The translations under genes and the position numbers were made by a program. This document shows, piece by piece, positions 34,337 through 42,269 of a DNA stretch of 64,000 nucleotides (its first letter is position 1; each line of letters starts with the position of its first letter). The stretch is from Thermophilibacter sp944322145 (GTDB lineage: Bacteria > Actinomycetota > Coriobacteriia > Coriobacteriales > Atopobiaceae). A model generated the notes under the pieces. It had not been told where the DNA came from. It was given only the letters and a program-made list of their open reading frames with translations, and searched no databases. The stretch covers positions 1,612,001 to 1,676,000 of the forward strand of contig OZ006999.1 in NCBI GenBank assembly GCA_963931285.1. Reading direction: 5' to 3'.

Positions 34337-35539
34337 GTGCGCGCTCCCAAGCTGACACGTCGCTCCTTCTTCAAGACCGCCGCCGCGGGCGGCGTGCTCG
34401 TCGCTGCCGTGGGGGTCCTTTCGGGATGCACCCATGGGCCCGACGAGCAGGACGCCGACCCGACCGTGGTCGACGAGGAGTCCGCGGAGAGCGTGCTCGA
34501 GTCCTTCTCGGAAGGGGCGTCCCCGCTCACCGAGGAGAGCAGCTGGACCATCCCGCTGGGAAACGTCCTGCGACCCTCCGAGGGCACGTGGGCGCCCGTC
34601 ATGACGGCGGGATCATCCGCCAAGCCGATGGTCAAGGGCTCGGCGCTCTCCCTCTCCTCCGGCGAGCTGCTCGAGGTGCTGTCCGCCCCCTTGGGCGCGG
34701 CGTCGACCACGGTCATCTATGACGTCCGCTGCTCGGATGACGTGTACGCGTGGGTCGAGCTCGACCTCGTGACGAGGTCGTGGGCCCTCTACGCCGCGTC
34801 GTTTGACGGCGGCCAGCTCTCGGGCGACACCAAGCTGCTCTGGGAGGGGACCTCCGACTACGACCCGGCGCCCTTCGCCGTCTCTGACTCGTGCGTGATA
34901 TGGCAGGTCCAGCCCTCGACGAGCGGATCAAAGACCACGGAGAGCTCTCACTGCTACCTCTGGCACGCCGGAGACGCCGACGCCCGCGCGGTCGTGGAGT
35001 CCCCCGGCCGCTTTGCCACGACGCCGACGGTCAGCGGCGGGACGGTCGTCCTCGCCCCGCGCGTCCACAGCGATGAGGGCATCTTCTACGGCGTCACCGC
35101 CTACTCCCTCTCGGACGATCTCAAGACCAAGGTCGACCAGCTCGTCATGCCGGCGAGCGTGCGGCCCTTCCGCGCCGCTCGCGTGGGCGAGCGCTTTCTC
35201 GTTTCGGTTGAGGCGAGCTACAGCTCCGGAGGTCTTCTCGGGAAGATGGGCACCTATATGGGAACCTCCTCCGCCGGCTTCGCGAAGCTCGACCGCGAGC
35301 CCTCGGAGTGCGGCTGCGGCAAGGACGACGTCTTTGTCATCAAGAGCAACGCGTCGTACCTCGTTATTGACCTGGCAAAGAAGACGTATTCGGCGCTCTC
35401 CGCGATGGACCGCTCCGTCGACTACGGCGAGTTCCCCGCGCGCGTGGGTGAGTGCGACCAGTTCGTGACCTTCTCGACCGTCAAGGACCCCGACACGGGA
35501 TACCCCGCTTCCGTTGCGGTGCGCACCTTCCGCCTTTAA
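34337..35539 (+). CDS. Tat-type lipoprotein of unknown function
   Basis: The 400-residue protein begins with a twin-arginine signal and lipobox: APKLTRRSFFKTAAAGGVLV followed by GVLSGC. It should be exported folded by Tat and lipidated. The mature part contains many short repeated strand-like segments (STTVIYDVRCSDDVYAWVEL, PAPFAVSDSCVIWQVQPS, GGTVVLAPRVHSDEGIFYG), suggesting a beta-propeller. No catalytic motif is recognised. The GTG at 34337 gives the signal peptide; a longer in-frame start at 34274 would hide it and overlap the TSCPD gene. The two-component system follows 87 nt later. Confidence 0.78.
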   Translation: MRAPKLTRRSFFKTAAAGGVLVAAVGVLSGCTHGPDEQDADPTVVDEESAESVLESFSEGASPLTEESSWTIPLGNVLRPSEGTWAPVMTAGSSAKPMVKGSALSLSSGELLEVLSAPLGAASTTVIYDVRCSDDVYAWVELDLVTRSWALYAASFDGGQLSGDTKLLWEGTSDYDPAPFAVSDSCVIWQVQPSTSGSKTTESSHCYLWHAGDADARAVVESPGRFATTPTVSGGTVVLAPRVHSDEGIFYGVTAYSLSDDLKTKVDQLVMPASVRPFRAARVGERFLVSVEASYSSGGLLGKMGTYMGTSSAGFAKLDREPSECGCGKDDVFVIKSNASYLVIDLAKKTYSALSAMDRSVDYGEFPARVGECDQFVTFSTVKDPDTGYPASVAVRTFRL

Positions 35540-35626
35540 GAGGGAATCGCCGGACGGAACGTGGGGTACACTAAAGGTGCTTACGGCCGAATCCCCGGCG
35601 ACGACAGAGGCAACAGGGAGGCCAAG

Positions 35627-36349
35627 ATGGCTTCAGACGAGAAGAAGATCCTGCTGGTTGAGGACGAGAAGGCGATTCGCGACGCGGTCGCAGCGTATCT
35701 CGAGCGCGAGAACTACATCGTGCGCGGCGTCGGCGACGGCCAGAGTGCGGTCGAGGAGTTCGAGAAGCACACCTTCGACCTCGTGATCTTGGACCTCATG
35801 CTCCCCAAGCTCTCCGGCGAGCGCGTCTGCCGCGCCATCCGCGAGACCTCCAACGTGCCCATCATCATGCTCACCGCCAAGGGCGAGGTCGAGGATCGCA
35901 TCATCGGACTCGAGCTCGGCGCCGACGACTATCTCATCAAGCCCTTCTCGCCCCGCGAGCTCGTCGCGCGCGTTCGCGCGCTACTGCGCCGCGCCCATGC
36001 CGAGGCAGAGCCGCAGCTCGAGGTACTCGACTTCGGCGACCTCGTGATCGACATCTCCGGCCACAAGGTGCTCGTCGAGGGGCATGAGGTCGACCTCACC
36101 GCCTCGGAGTTCAAGCTCCTGACCACGCTCGCGCGCTATCCCGGACGCGTCTACACGCGCATGGAGCTCGTCGAGAAGGTCCTCGGCTACGACTTCGAGG
36201 GCTACGAGCGGACCATCGACTCCCACGTGAAGAACCTGCGCGCCAAGCTCGGCGACGACCCGCGCAACCCGCGCTGGCTCTATACCGTCCACGGGGTCGG
36301 CTATCGCTTCGAGGCTCCCGAGAAGGCTGCCGACCAGGCCGCCCGCTAA
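35627..36349 (+). CDS. OmpR/PhoB-family response regulator
   Basis: The 240-residue protein has a receiver domain (ILLVEDEKAIRDAVAAYLER; phospho-acceptor Asp in DLVILDLMLPKLSG; Thr in MLTAKG; Lys in YLIKPFSP). A winged-helix DNA-binding domain follows (VDLTASEFKLLTTLARYPGR, YERTIDSHVKNLRAKLGDDP, YTVHGVGYRFE). The ATG at 35627 follows AGGGAGG. A TACACT -10-like element lies at 35567-35572. The sensor kinase gene starts 12 nt downstream. Confidence 0.95.
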   Translation: MASDEKKILLVEDEKAIRDAVAAYLERENYIVRGVGDGQSAVEEFEKHTFDLVILDLMLPKLSGERVCRAIRETSNVPIIMLTAKGEVEDRIIGLELGADDYLIKPFSPRELVARVRALLRRAHAEAEPQLEVLDFGDLVIDISGHKVLVEGHEVDLTASEFKLLTTLARYPGRVYTRMELVEKVLGYDFEGYERTIDSHVKNLRAKLGDDPRNPRWLYTVHGVGYRFEAPEKAADQAAR

Positions 36350-36361
36350 GGGGCGCGGGGC

Positions 36362-37882
36362 ATGCCCGTGCGCTTCACCACGGAAAACGACGACGCGGCA
36401 GGGCGGGGCGACAAGCAGAGGCGCTCCGCGCGCAGCACGTGGAACACCATCAAGCCCTCTCCTAAGCGAGGACGTCCATATGCGACGAGCCTCACCCTTG
36501 CGTTTGCGCTGACCGCGGTGATGACCGCGGTCGTGCTCGTCGTGGTGCTCGCCGTGGTGTGGGAGCGTCAGTTCACGGCCTACACGCGCCAGAACATGCA
36601 GGCGATCGCGGACTCCACCTCCGCGAGCATCTCGGCGTCCATCAAGGAGGACGGCGAGATCGACGTCACGTCGGCTGCCGAGGCGGCCGCGGCTGCCTCG
36701 AGCCTCTCGTCGGACATCGTGGTGCAGATCACCGACTCCGACGGCCACGTCCTCTATGACGACACCTGGGCCACGGCTCCCGGCGCCGCCCGCGGCCACG
36801 CGACCGCCCCCTCGGTCGTCCCGACCGCCCAGGGTGCGCTCGTCACCTCGGCGATAGTCAACCCTGCCGGCGAAGAGGTCGGCACCGTGAAGCTCTGGGC
36901 CCTGGGCTCGGACGCTCTGCTCACCAAGTCCGACGCCTCCTTCCGCTCCAACTCCTACGGCGCCATCGCCACCGCGGCTGCCATCGCGACGATTCTCGCG
37001 TGCGTCATCGGCTACTTCGTCTCGCGCGGCATGGCGCGCCCCATCCAGCGCATCACCTCCACCGCAAAGCAGATCAGAAACGGTGACCTCACGGCCCGCA
37101 CGGGCGTGACCGGCCCGGACGAGATAGGCCAGCTCGGCGAGACCTTCGACGACATGGCGAGCACCATCGAGCGGGACATCAAGCTCGAGCACCGCCTCAC
37201 CGGCGACGTTGCCCATGAGCTGCGCACCCCGCTCATGGCCATGCAGGCGACGGTGGAGGCCATGCAGGACGGCGTTCTGCCTGCCGACGACGAGCACTTC
37301 GAGGTCGTTGCCTCCGAGGTCCGCCGCCTCTCGCGCCTCATCGACGCGATGCTCAAGCTCTCGCGCCTGGAGAACGGCTCCACGGAGTTCAACTGCGAGC
37401 GCACCGACGTGGCGCGCCTCGTCAAGGGCCTCGTCTCCTCGCAGCATCAGCTCTTCCACGAGAAGGGCCTCCACCTGCGCTACGTCGACGAGACGCCTCA
37501 CGGAGAGCTCTACGCCGACGTCGACCCCGACCTTCTGCGCGAGGCCATCGTGAACCTGATGAGCAACGCCATGCGCTACACCAACCCCGACGGATGGGTG
37601 AAGGTGTCGCTAAAGCAGGATCGCTCCGACATCCTCATCTCGGTGCAGGACACGGGCATCGGCATCGCCAAGGAGGACATCCCGCAGACCTTCGCACGCT
37701 TCTGGCGCTCCGACGTGAGCCGCGAGCGCGTCTCGGGCGGCCTGGGTGTGGGCCTTGCCATCACCAGGGAGATCGTCGACCGGCATAACGGCACGATTCT
37801 CGTCGAGTCCGAACTCGGCAAGGGCACCACCTTCACGCTGCGCATCCCCCAGCGCCGTCCCCGCAAGCCGCAGGACAAGTAG
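36362..37882 (+). CDS. Sensor histidine kinase
   Basis: The 506-residue membrane kinase has a cytoplasmic N-terminus, TM1 (SLTLAFALTAVMTAVVLVVV), an outer sensor region of about 130 residues, TM2 (GAIATAAAIATILACVIGYF) and a HAMP segment (RPIQRITSTAKQIRNGDLTA). The HisKA domain has the phospho-His in TGDVAHELRTPLMAMQ. The ATPase domain has N-box NLMSNAMRYT, G1 DTGIGI and G2 GGLGVGLAI. It pairs with the response regulator just upstream. The last five codons and the stop lie in the left arm of a 45-bp inverted repeat (37868-38021). Signal unknown. Confidence 0.94.
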   Translation: MPVRFTTENDDAAGRGDKQRRSARSTWNTIKPSPKRGRPYATSLTLAFALTAVMTAVVLVVVLAVVWERQFTAYTRQNMQAIADSTSASISASIKEDGEIDVTSAAEAAAAASSLSSDIVVQITDSDGHVLYDDTWATAPGAARGHATAPSVVPTAQGALVTSAIVNPAGEEVGTVKLWALGSDALLTKSDASFRSNSYGAIATAAAIATILACVIGYFVSRGMARPIQRITSTAKQIRNGDLTARTGVTGPDEIGQLGETFDDMASTIERDIKLEHRLTGDVAHELRTPLMAMQATVEAMQDGVLPADDEHFEVVASEVRRLSRLIDAMLKLSRLENGSTEFNCERTDVARLVKGLVSSQHQLFHEKGLHLRYVDETPHGELYADVDPDLLREAIVNLMSNAMRYTNPDGWVKVSLKQDRSDILISVQDTGIGIAKEDIPQTFARFWRSDVSRERVSGGLGVGLAITREIVDRHNGTILVESELGKGTTFTLRIPQRRPRKPQDK

Positions 37883-38021
37883 CGCCGCTGCCGCGCCCCC
37901 GGCTCTTCTCCGTGCTCAAACAGTCCTCTTCGCACGGAGGCGCCGCTGGCGCCTCCGGCTCATGCGGAACTGCGCGCGGAGAAGAGCCGGGGGCGCGGCA
38001 GCGGCGCTACTTGTCCTGCGG
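37868..38021. repeat. 45-bp perfect inverted repeat copying the end of the kinase gene
   Basis: Arms 37868-37912 and 37977-38021 are exact reverse complements. The left arm contains the last codons and stop of the histidine kinase gene; the right arm is an inverted copy of them. The 64-nt centre holds a second hairpin, GGAGGCGCC GCT GGCGCCTCC (37936-37956). There is no T-run, so it is not a standard terminator, although RNA from it would fold very stably. Confidence 0.95.
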
Positions 38022-38074
38022 GGCGCGTTGCCGGGTTCGATGCTTACCGGCTTTATGGGGAGCGGGGGTAACGG

Positions 38075-38080
38075 TATACT
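38075..38080 (+). promoter_or_regulatory. Possible purC -10 element (TATACT)
   Basis: TATACT lies 38 nt upstream of the purC ATG, just past the large inverted repeat. A weak TTATGG at 38053-38058 could serve as -35 with 16-nt spacing. Confidence 0.45.
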
Positions 38081-38117
38081 AAGAGGTTGAGTGCAAACAC
38101 GTCGAAGGGAATCGACC

Positions 38118-38999
38118 ATGGCCGAGATGGAGCTTCGTCCGGATTCGCATGGCAAGGTGAGGGACATCTACGATTGCGGCGACAGCCTGCTCATGGTCGC
38201 GTCGGACCGCATCAGCGCGTACGACTTCATCCTGCCCGACGAGATCCCCCACAAGGGCGAGATCCTCACGCGCATCTCCGCGTTCTGGTTCGAGCGCTTT
38301 GCGGACCTCATTCCCAACCACATGATCTCCTGTGACGTGGCGGACCTGCCCGAGGAGTTCAAGCCCTATGCCGACTATCTCGCCGGCCGCTCCATGCTGG
38401 TCAAGAAGGCGCAGACCGTGCCCATCGAGTGCATCGTCCGCGGCTACCTCACCGGCTCCGGCAAGAAGACCTACGACGAGGACGGCACCGTCTGCGGCAT
38501 CAAGCTCCCTGACGGCCTGACCGAGGCCTCCAAGCTCCCGGAGCCGATCTTCACCCCGTCCACCAAGGCCGAGCTCGGCGACCACGACGAGAACATCTCC
38601 TTCGAGCGCTGCTGCGAGATCGTGGGCACCGACGTGGCCGAGCAGCTGCGCGACGCCTCGCTCTCGATCTACAAGGCCGCGGCCGACTACGCCGCCGAGC
38701 AGGGCATCATCATCGCCGACACCAAGTTCGAGTTTGGCTTCATCGACGGCAAGCTCACGCTGATCGACGAGTGCCTCACGCCCGACTCCAGCCGCTTCTG
38801 GCCTGCCGACTCCTACGAGGAGGGCAAGGTCCAGCCGAGCTACGACAAGCAGTACGTCCGCGACTGGCTGCGTGCCAACTGGGACATGACCGGCGAGCCC
38901 CCTCGCATCCCCGCCGAGGTCATCGAGGGCACGTCCGCCCGCTACCAGGAGGCGTTCCAGATCATCACCGGCACCGAGTTCAAGCCTGTCAAGGCGTAA
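38118..38999 (+). CDS. purC: Phosphoribosylaminoimidazole-succinocarboxamide synthase (SAICAR synthetase)
   Basis: The 293-residue enzyme condenses CAIR with aspartate. Motifs: KVRDIYDCGDSLLMVASDRI, SAYDFILPDEIPHKGEILT, ECIVRGYLTGSG, IIADTKFEFG and IDECLTPDSSRFWPADSYE. Its length matches the longer, yeast-like PurC subgroup. The ATG at 38118 follows GAAGGGA and is favoured over an in-frame start at 38091. A membrane protein gene starts 9 nt downstream and is probably co-transcribed. Confidence 0.96.
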   Translation: MAEMELRPDSHGKVRDIYDCGDSLLMVASDRISAYDFILPDEIPHKGEILTRISAFWFERFADLIPNHMISCDVADLPEEFKPYADYLAGRSMLVKKAQTVPIECIVRGYLTGSGKKTYDEDGTVCGIKLPDGLTEASKLPEPIFTPSTKAELGDHDENISFERCCEIVGTDVAEQLRDASLSIYKAAADYAAEQGIIIADTKFEFGFIDGKLTLIDECLTPDSSRFWPADSYEEGKVQPSYDKQYVRDWLRANWDMTGEPPRIPAEVIEGTSARYQEAFQIITGTEFKPVKA

Positions 39000-39008
39000 G
39001 GGAGTTCA

Positions 39009-39644
39009 ATGTCACTGCGCGATACCATCGATGGCGCCCGTCGCGAGGCCGAGGGCAACGTCGTCGGCCGCCCCAAGAAGGAGGCCGAGAACCTCGGCGC
39101 TGGCGAGGAGGAGAAGAAGAAGGGCTTCTCGCGAAGCTCCGCCGCCAAGGCAAAGCCCTCGCGCGAGGCGGCTGCCTCCGTTCGCACGGCGTCTAAGCCC
39201 AAGCAGTCGGGCTCTCTTGGTGGCGCGGCGGAGACCAAGGAGGAGAAGCGCGAGCGCAAGCGTCGCGAGCGCGAGGAGCAGGACTTCCGCAACCGCGCCT
39301 ATGACATCCTTCTGCGCAGCAACGACGACTACAAGCGCACCGAGCGCGTCTTCTGGATCATCCTCGGCGCGGGCCTTGCGCTGGCCGTCATCTCGCTCGT
39401 CTGCGTCTACCTCTTTGGCCAGAGCCCGGACATGAGCTCCTGGCAGGGCATCCTCTCGGTGGGCTCGCTCGTTGCGGCGTACGGCTTCATGATCGCCAGC
39501 TTTATCTACGACTGGGCCAAGCGTCGCCCGTACCGCAAGCAGACCGAGAGTCGCGTCCGCGGCCTCTCCGACAAGAAGCTCCTCGACCTTCTCGAGCAGG
39601 AGCGCGCCAAGGAGACGGCCAAGAAGGGCGACAAGACGAAGTAG
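39009..39644 (+). CDS. Two-helix membrane protein of unknown function
   Basis: The 211-residue protein has a long basic/acidic N-terminal half rich in Lys, Glu and Ala (KEEKRERKRREREEQDFRNR). Two transmembrane helices follow (IILGAGLALAVISLVCVYLF and GILSVGSLVAAYGFMIASFI), then a charged C-terminus. No domain is recognised. The ATG follows AAGGAG only 9 nt after purC, so it is in the same transcript. It has no evident link to purine synthesis. Confidence 0.75.
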   Translation: MSLRDTIDGARREAEGNVVGRPKKEAENLGAGEEEKKKGFSRSSAAKAKPSREAAASVRTASKPKQSGSLGGAAETKEEKRERKRREREEQDFRNRAYDILLRSNDDYKRTERVFWIILGAGLALAVISLVCVYLFGQSPDMSSWQGILSVGSLVAAYGFMIASFIYDWAKRRPYRKQTESRVRGLSDKKLLDLLEQERAKETAKKGDKTK

Positions 39645-39681
39645 GCACGCTGCGGCACTCGGTGCTAGAATAGCGTTCCAT

Positions 39682-39757
39682 GCCTTCGTAGCTCAGGGGA
39701 TAGAGCACCGCTCTCCTAAAGCGGGTGTCGGCCGTTCGAATCGGCCCGGGGGCACCA
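39682..39757 (+). tRNA. tRNA-Arg (CCU anticodon)
   Basis: A 76-nt cloverleaf: acceptor GCCTTCG / CGGGGGC with two G-U pairs, D stem GCTC/GAGC, anticodon stem CCGCT/AGCGG with loop CTCCTAA (anticodon CCT), T arm GGCCG TTCGAAT CGGCC. CCA is encoded. A TAGAAT -10-like box lies at 39666-39671. It reads AGG codons. Confidence 0.96.
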
Positions 39758-39765
39758 GGGAAATC

Positions 39766-39804
39766 GCAGGTCGGGGTTGGCAAGCTGCCCCGACCTGCTT
39801 TTTT
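39766..39804 (+). terminator. Terminator of tRNA-Arg(CCU)
   Basis: Perfect 11-bp stem GCAGGTCGGGG / CCCCGACCTGC followed by six T residues. Confidence 0.92.
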
Positions 39805-39842
39805 GTCTTTGACGTGGCGAACCCGAGGTCCTCGTGGCCTGG

Positions 39843-40056
39843 AACCCAAATCCTCATTTGTGTCGCAGGCGGACCCAAATCCAGATTTGGGTCCGAATCC
39901 GAGGGCACTTCTCCGCCGCAGAGGCCTCTCCGAGCCTCAAGGTAAATCGCAAGACTAAGTACTTAACCAACAAGAACCGTCAGCCCCGGGCGTCTCCTTC
40001 GCCGAGGACCCAAATCCAGATTTGTGTCCGCCAAGAACCCAAATCTGGATTTGGGT
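39843..40056. repeat. Cluster of four short palindromes (ACCCAAATCcaGATTTGGGT)
   Basis: Four units lie at 39843-39864, 39871-39894, 40006-40029 and 40035-40056. The second is a perfect palindrome of 11-bp arms around CA; the others differ by one or a few bases. The units occur in two pairs with a 111-bp gap. The gap 39758-40162 contains no gene; apart from these units it holds the terminators of the tRNA and of the kinase operon. Confidence 0.85.
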
Positions 40057-40096
40057 GCTGCCGTGACGTCCCGGGTCCCGTGACGCCTTGATCCCC

Positions 40097-40137
40097 AAAA
40101 CGACCGAAGCCAGCCCGCGGTTGCAGGGCTGGCTTCG
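40097..40137 (-). terminator. Terminator of the PASTA-kinase operon
   Basis: On the minus strand a 12-bp stem CGAAGCCAGCCC / GGGCTGGCTTCG (40105-40137) is followed by GTCGTTTT. Confidence 0.85.
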
Positions 40138-40162
40138 ATGGCGCAATTATGTGTCACGCAGA

Positions 40163-42169
40163 CTAGCGCGAGGAGAGGTTGACCCCGTCGCCGATCGAGG
40201 GTGTATCGGTTTCGGTCCCGTCGCCCGTCGTGCCGCCGCCGGTGCCGGGATCCTGAGGATAGGGCTCGGTCGTGAGGGTGATCGTGGCCCCCTCTGCGGC
40301 GGTGCCGGTCGGGTACTGGTCGGTCACCACGCCGCTCGCGGAGCTCCCCTGCGTGAGCGCGACAGAGAAGCCGGCGCTCGTGAGCTTGGTGTACGCAATG
40401 CTGTAGTCGGACCCGATGACGTAGGGGACGTCGACGGTGGTGTCGACCGGCTCGGGGCCCTGGGAGATGTAGATGGTGACCTCGTGGTCCTTCTCCACCT
40501 CCGTGCCCGCCGTGGGGTCGGTTCGGATGACGGTGCCCTCGGCGTCGCTCGAGCTGTGCGCATAGTCACGCTTGACCTTGAGGCCAAGGTCGGTGAGGGC
40601 CTTCTCCGCGGCGTCCGCGTCCTGTCCGGTGACGTCGGGAACCTCGATGGGCTCCGCCCCGCTGGAGAGGTAGAAGGTGATGGTGCTGTTGCGCGCCACC
40701 ATCTCCCCGGGCTCGACGTTCTGGCCGCAGACCTTGCCGGACTCGATGTTGTCATCCGGGCGGTCGTCGCCCCTGCGCGGGGTGAGGCCATACTCCGCGA
40801 GCTTGGCCTCGGCCTCCTCCTGCGTCATGTTGCTCAGGTCGGGAACCTCGACCTGGTCGACGGGGCTCTCCCCCTGGGAGACCATGATGTCGATCTTGGA
40901 GCCCTCCTCCGCCATCTGCGTGGAGGTCGGGGTCTGGTCAAAGACGAGGCCCTCTTCGTAGTCCTTGGAGTAGCCGCTCTTGACGTCACCCACGTCGAAG
41001 CCGTTCTGCTCGATGAGCGCGATGGCCTCCTCCTGCGTCATGCCGATGAGGTTGGGCACCTGCTTCATCGCTGCCCGGGAGCCGAGCGCGGAGAAGACGA
41101 CGAACGCCGCCACGCCGATGGCGAGAAGTGCCCCGAGGACGCCGAGGACGACGTTTCTGCGGTGCCTGCGCTCGCGCGCCTCCTCCTCCTCGGCCGCCTG
41201 CTCGGTCGCGCTCTGGGCGCGATAGCGGTTGGTCCGCTCCACGCGCGGAAGCGTCGCCGTGCCGCTCTTGACGGGCTGCACGCCCGCGCCGCGCTCGATC
41301 TTGTTGGTGGCCTGGGCAGCGAGCATGGCCGTCGCGCTGTTGACGGCCTGCATGCGGCCGGCGAGATAGTCGCGCAGCACATGATAGAGCTCGTCGGCGG
41401 TCTGGAAGCGCGCCGCGGGGTTCTTCTGCATGCACTTGAGGATGATCGACTCGAGCGACGGATCCACGGCGGGGTTGAGCTGGCTGGGCGGCTTGGGCTG
41501 CTCGTTGACCTGCTTGAGCGCCACGGAGATGGCGTCGTCGCCCTGGAAGGGGACCTGTCCGGTGGCCGCCTCGTACATCACGATGCCGAGGGAGTAGATG
41601 TCCGTCGTGGGGCCGAGCTCCTTGCCCTGGGTCTGCTCGGGCGAGACGTAGTGGGCCGTTCCCAGGACGGAGTTGTCCTGCGTGAGATGGCTGTTCTTGG
41701 CGCGCGCGATGCCGAAGTCCATCACCTTGATGTTGCCGTCGGGCTGCACCATGATGTTCTGCGGCTTGATGTCGCGGTGGATGATGTCGTGCTTGTGCGC
41801 CACCGAGAGCGCCTGCGCGATCTGGGAGCCGATCTGCGCGACCTTCTTGCAGTCGAGCGCGCCGTGCTTGCGGATGCCGCTCTTGAGGTCGGTGCCGCGG
41901 AGGTACTCCATCACGATGTAATACGTGTCGGCGTCCTTGCCCCAGTCATAGACGCTCACGATATAGGGGCTCTGCAGGGCGGCCGCAGCCTGGGCCTCCT
42001 GCTTGAAGCGCGCGGCGAAGGAGGGGTCGCTCGCGTACTGGGGCAGCATCGTCTTGATGGCGACGGTGCGGCCGAGCACCTCGTCGAGTCCGCGGTAGAC
42101 CGTGGCCATGCCACCCGAGCCGATCTTGTCCTGCACCTGATACCGTCCGCCGAGAATCATCCCTGGCAT
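40163..42169 (-). CDS. pknB: PASTA-domain serine/threonine kinase (PknB/PrkC type)
   Basis: The 668-residue membrane kinase has an N-terminal kinase domain: Gly loop KIGSGGMATVYRG, Lys in VAIKTML, IIHRDIKPQNIMV, VMDFGIA, GTAHYVSPEQ. A juxtamembrane linker, one TM helix (NVVLGVLGALLAIGVAAFVV) and four extracellular PASTA repeats follow (VPNLIGMTQEEA, VPDLSNMTQEEA, VPDVTGQDADAA, VPYVIGSDYSIA). PASTA repeats sense muropeptides or lipid II. The ATG at 42169 has GGGAGAG six nt upstream; an ATG at 42181 is the alternative. It is the last gene of the minus-strand wall operon, 100 nt after the FtsW-PBP gene. Its counterpart phosphatase is in the same operon. Confidence 0.95.
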   Translation of the reverse strand: MPGMILGGRYQVQDKIGSGGMATVYRGLDEVLGRTVAIKTMLPQYASDPSFAARFKQEAQAAAALQSPYIVSVYDWGKDADTYYIVMEYLRGTDLKSGIRKHGALDCKKVAQIGSQIAQALSVAHKHDIIHRDIKPQNIMVQPDGNIKVMDFGIARAKNSHLTQDNSVLGTAHYVSPEQTQGKELGPTTDIYSLGIVMYEAATGQVPFQGDDAISVALKQVNEQPKPPSQLNPAVDPSLESIILKCMQKNPAARFQTADELYHVLRDYLAGRMQAVNSATAMLAAQATNKIERGAGVQPVKSGTATLPRVERTNRYRAQSATEQAAEEEEARERRHRRNVVLGVLGALLAIGVAAFVVFSALGSRAAMKQVPNLIGMTQEEAIALIEQNGFDVGDVKSGYSKDYEEGLVFDQTPTSTQMAEEGSKIDIMVSQGESPVDQVEVPDLSNMTQEEAEAKLAEYGLTPRRGDDRPDDNIESGKVCGQNVEPGEMVARNSTITFYLSSGAEPIEVPDVTGQDADAAEKALTDLGLKVKRDYAHSSSDAEGTVIRTDPTAGTEVEKDHEVTIYISQGPEPVDTTVDVPYVIGSDYSIAYTKLTSAGFSVALTQGSSASGVVTDQYPTGTAAEGATITLTTEPYPQDPGTGGGTTGDGTETDTPSIGDGVNLSSR

Positions 42170-42269
42170 GATCTCTCCCATCCTGCTCGCGGCCTGCGCC
42201 GCGCGTTACTCTCACTGAGGCCGTCGTGCGTCCGTGCTGCGTCTCTCACGTCCTTCTCGCCCAGCCCCC

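Noticed and set aside
39843..40056. Possible CRISPR array
   Set aside because: The units are palindromes in two pairs with unequal gaps (6, 111 and 5 nt), without regular spacers or cas genes.
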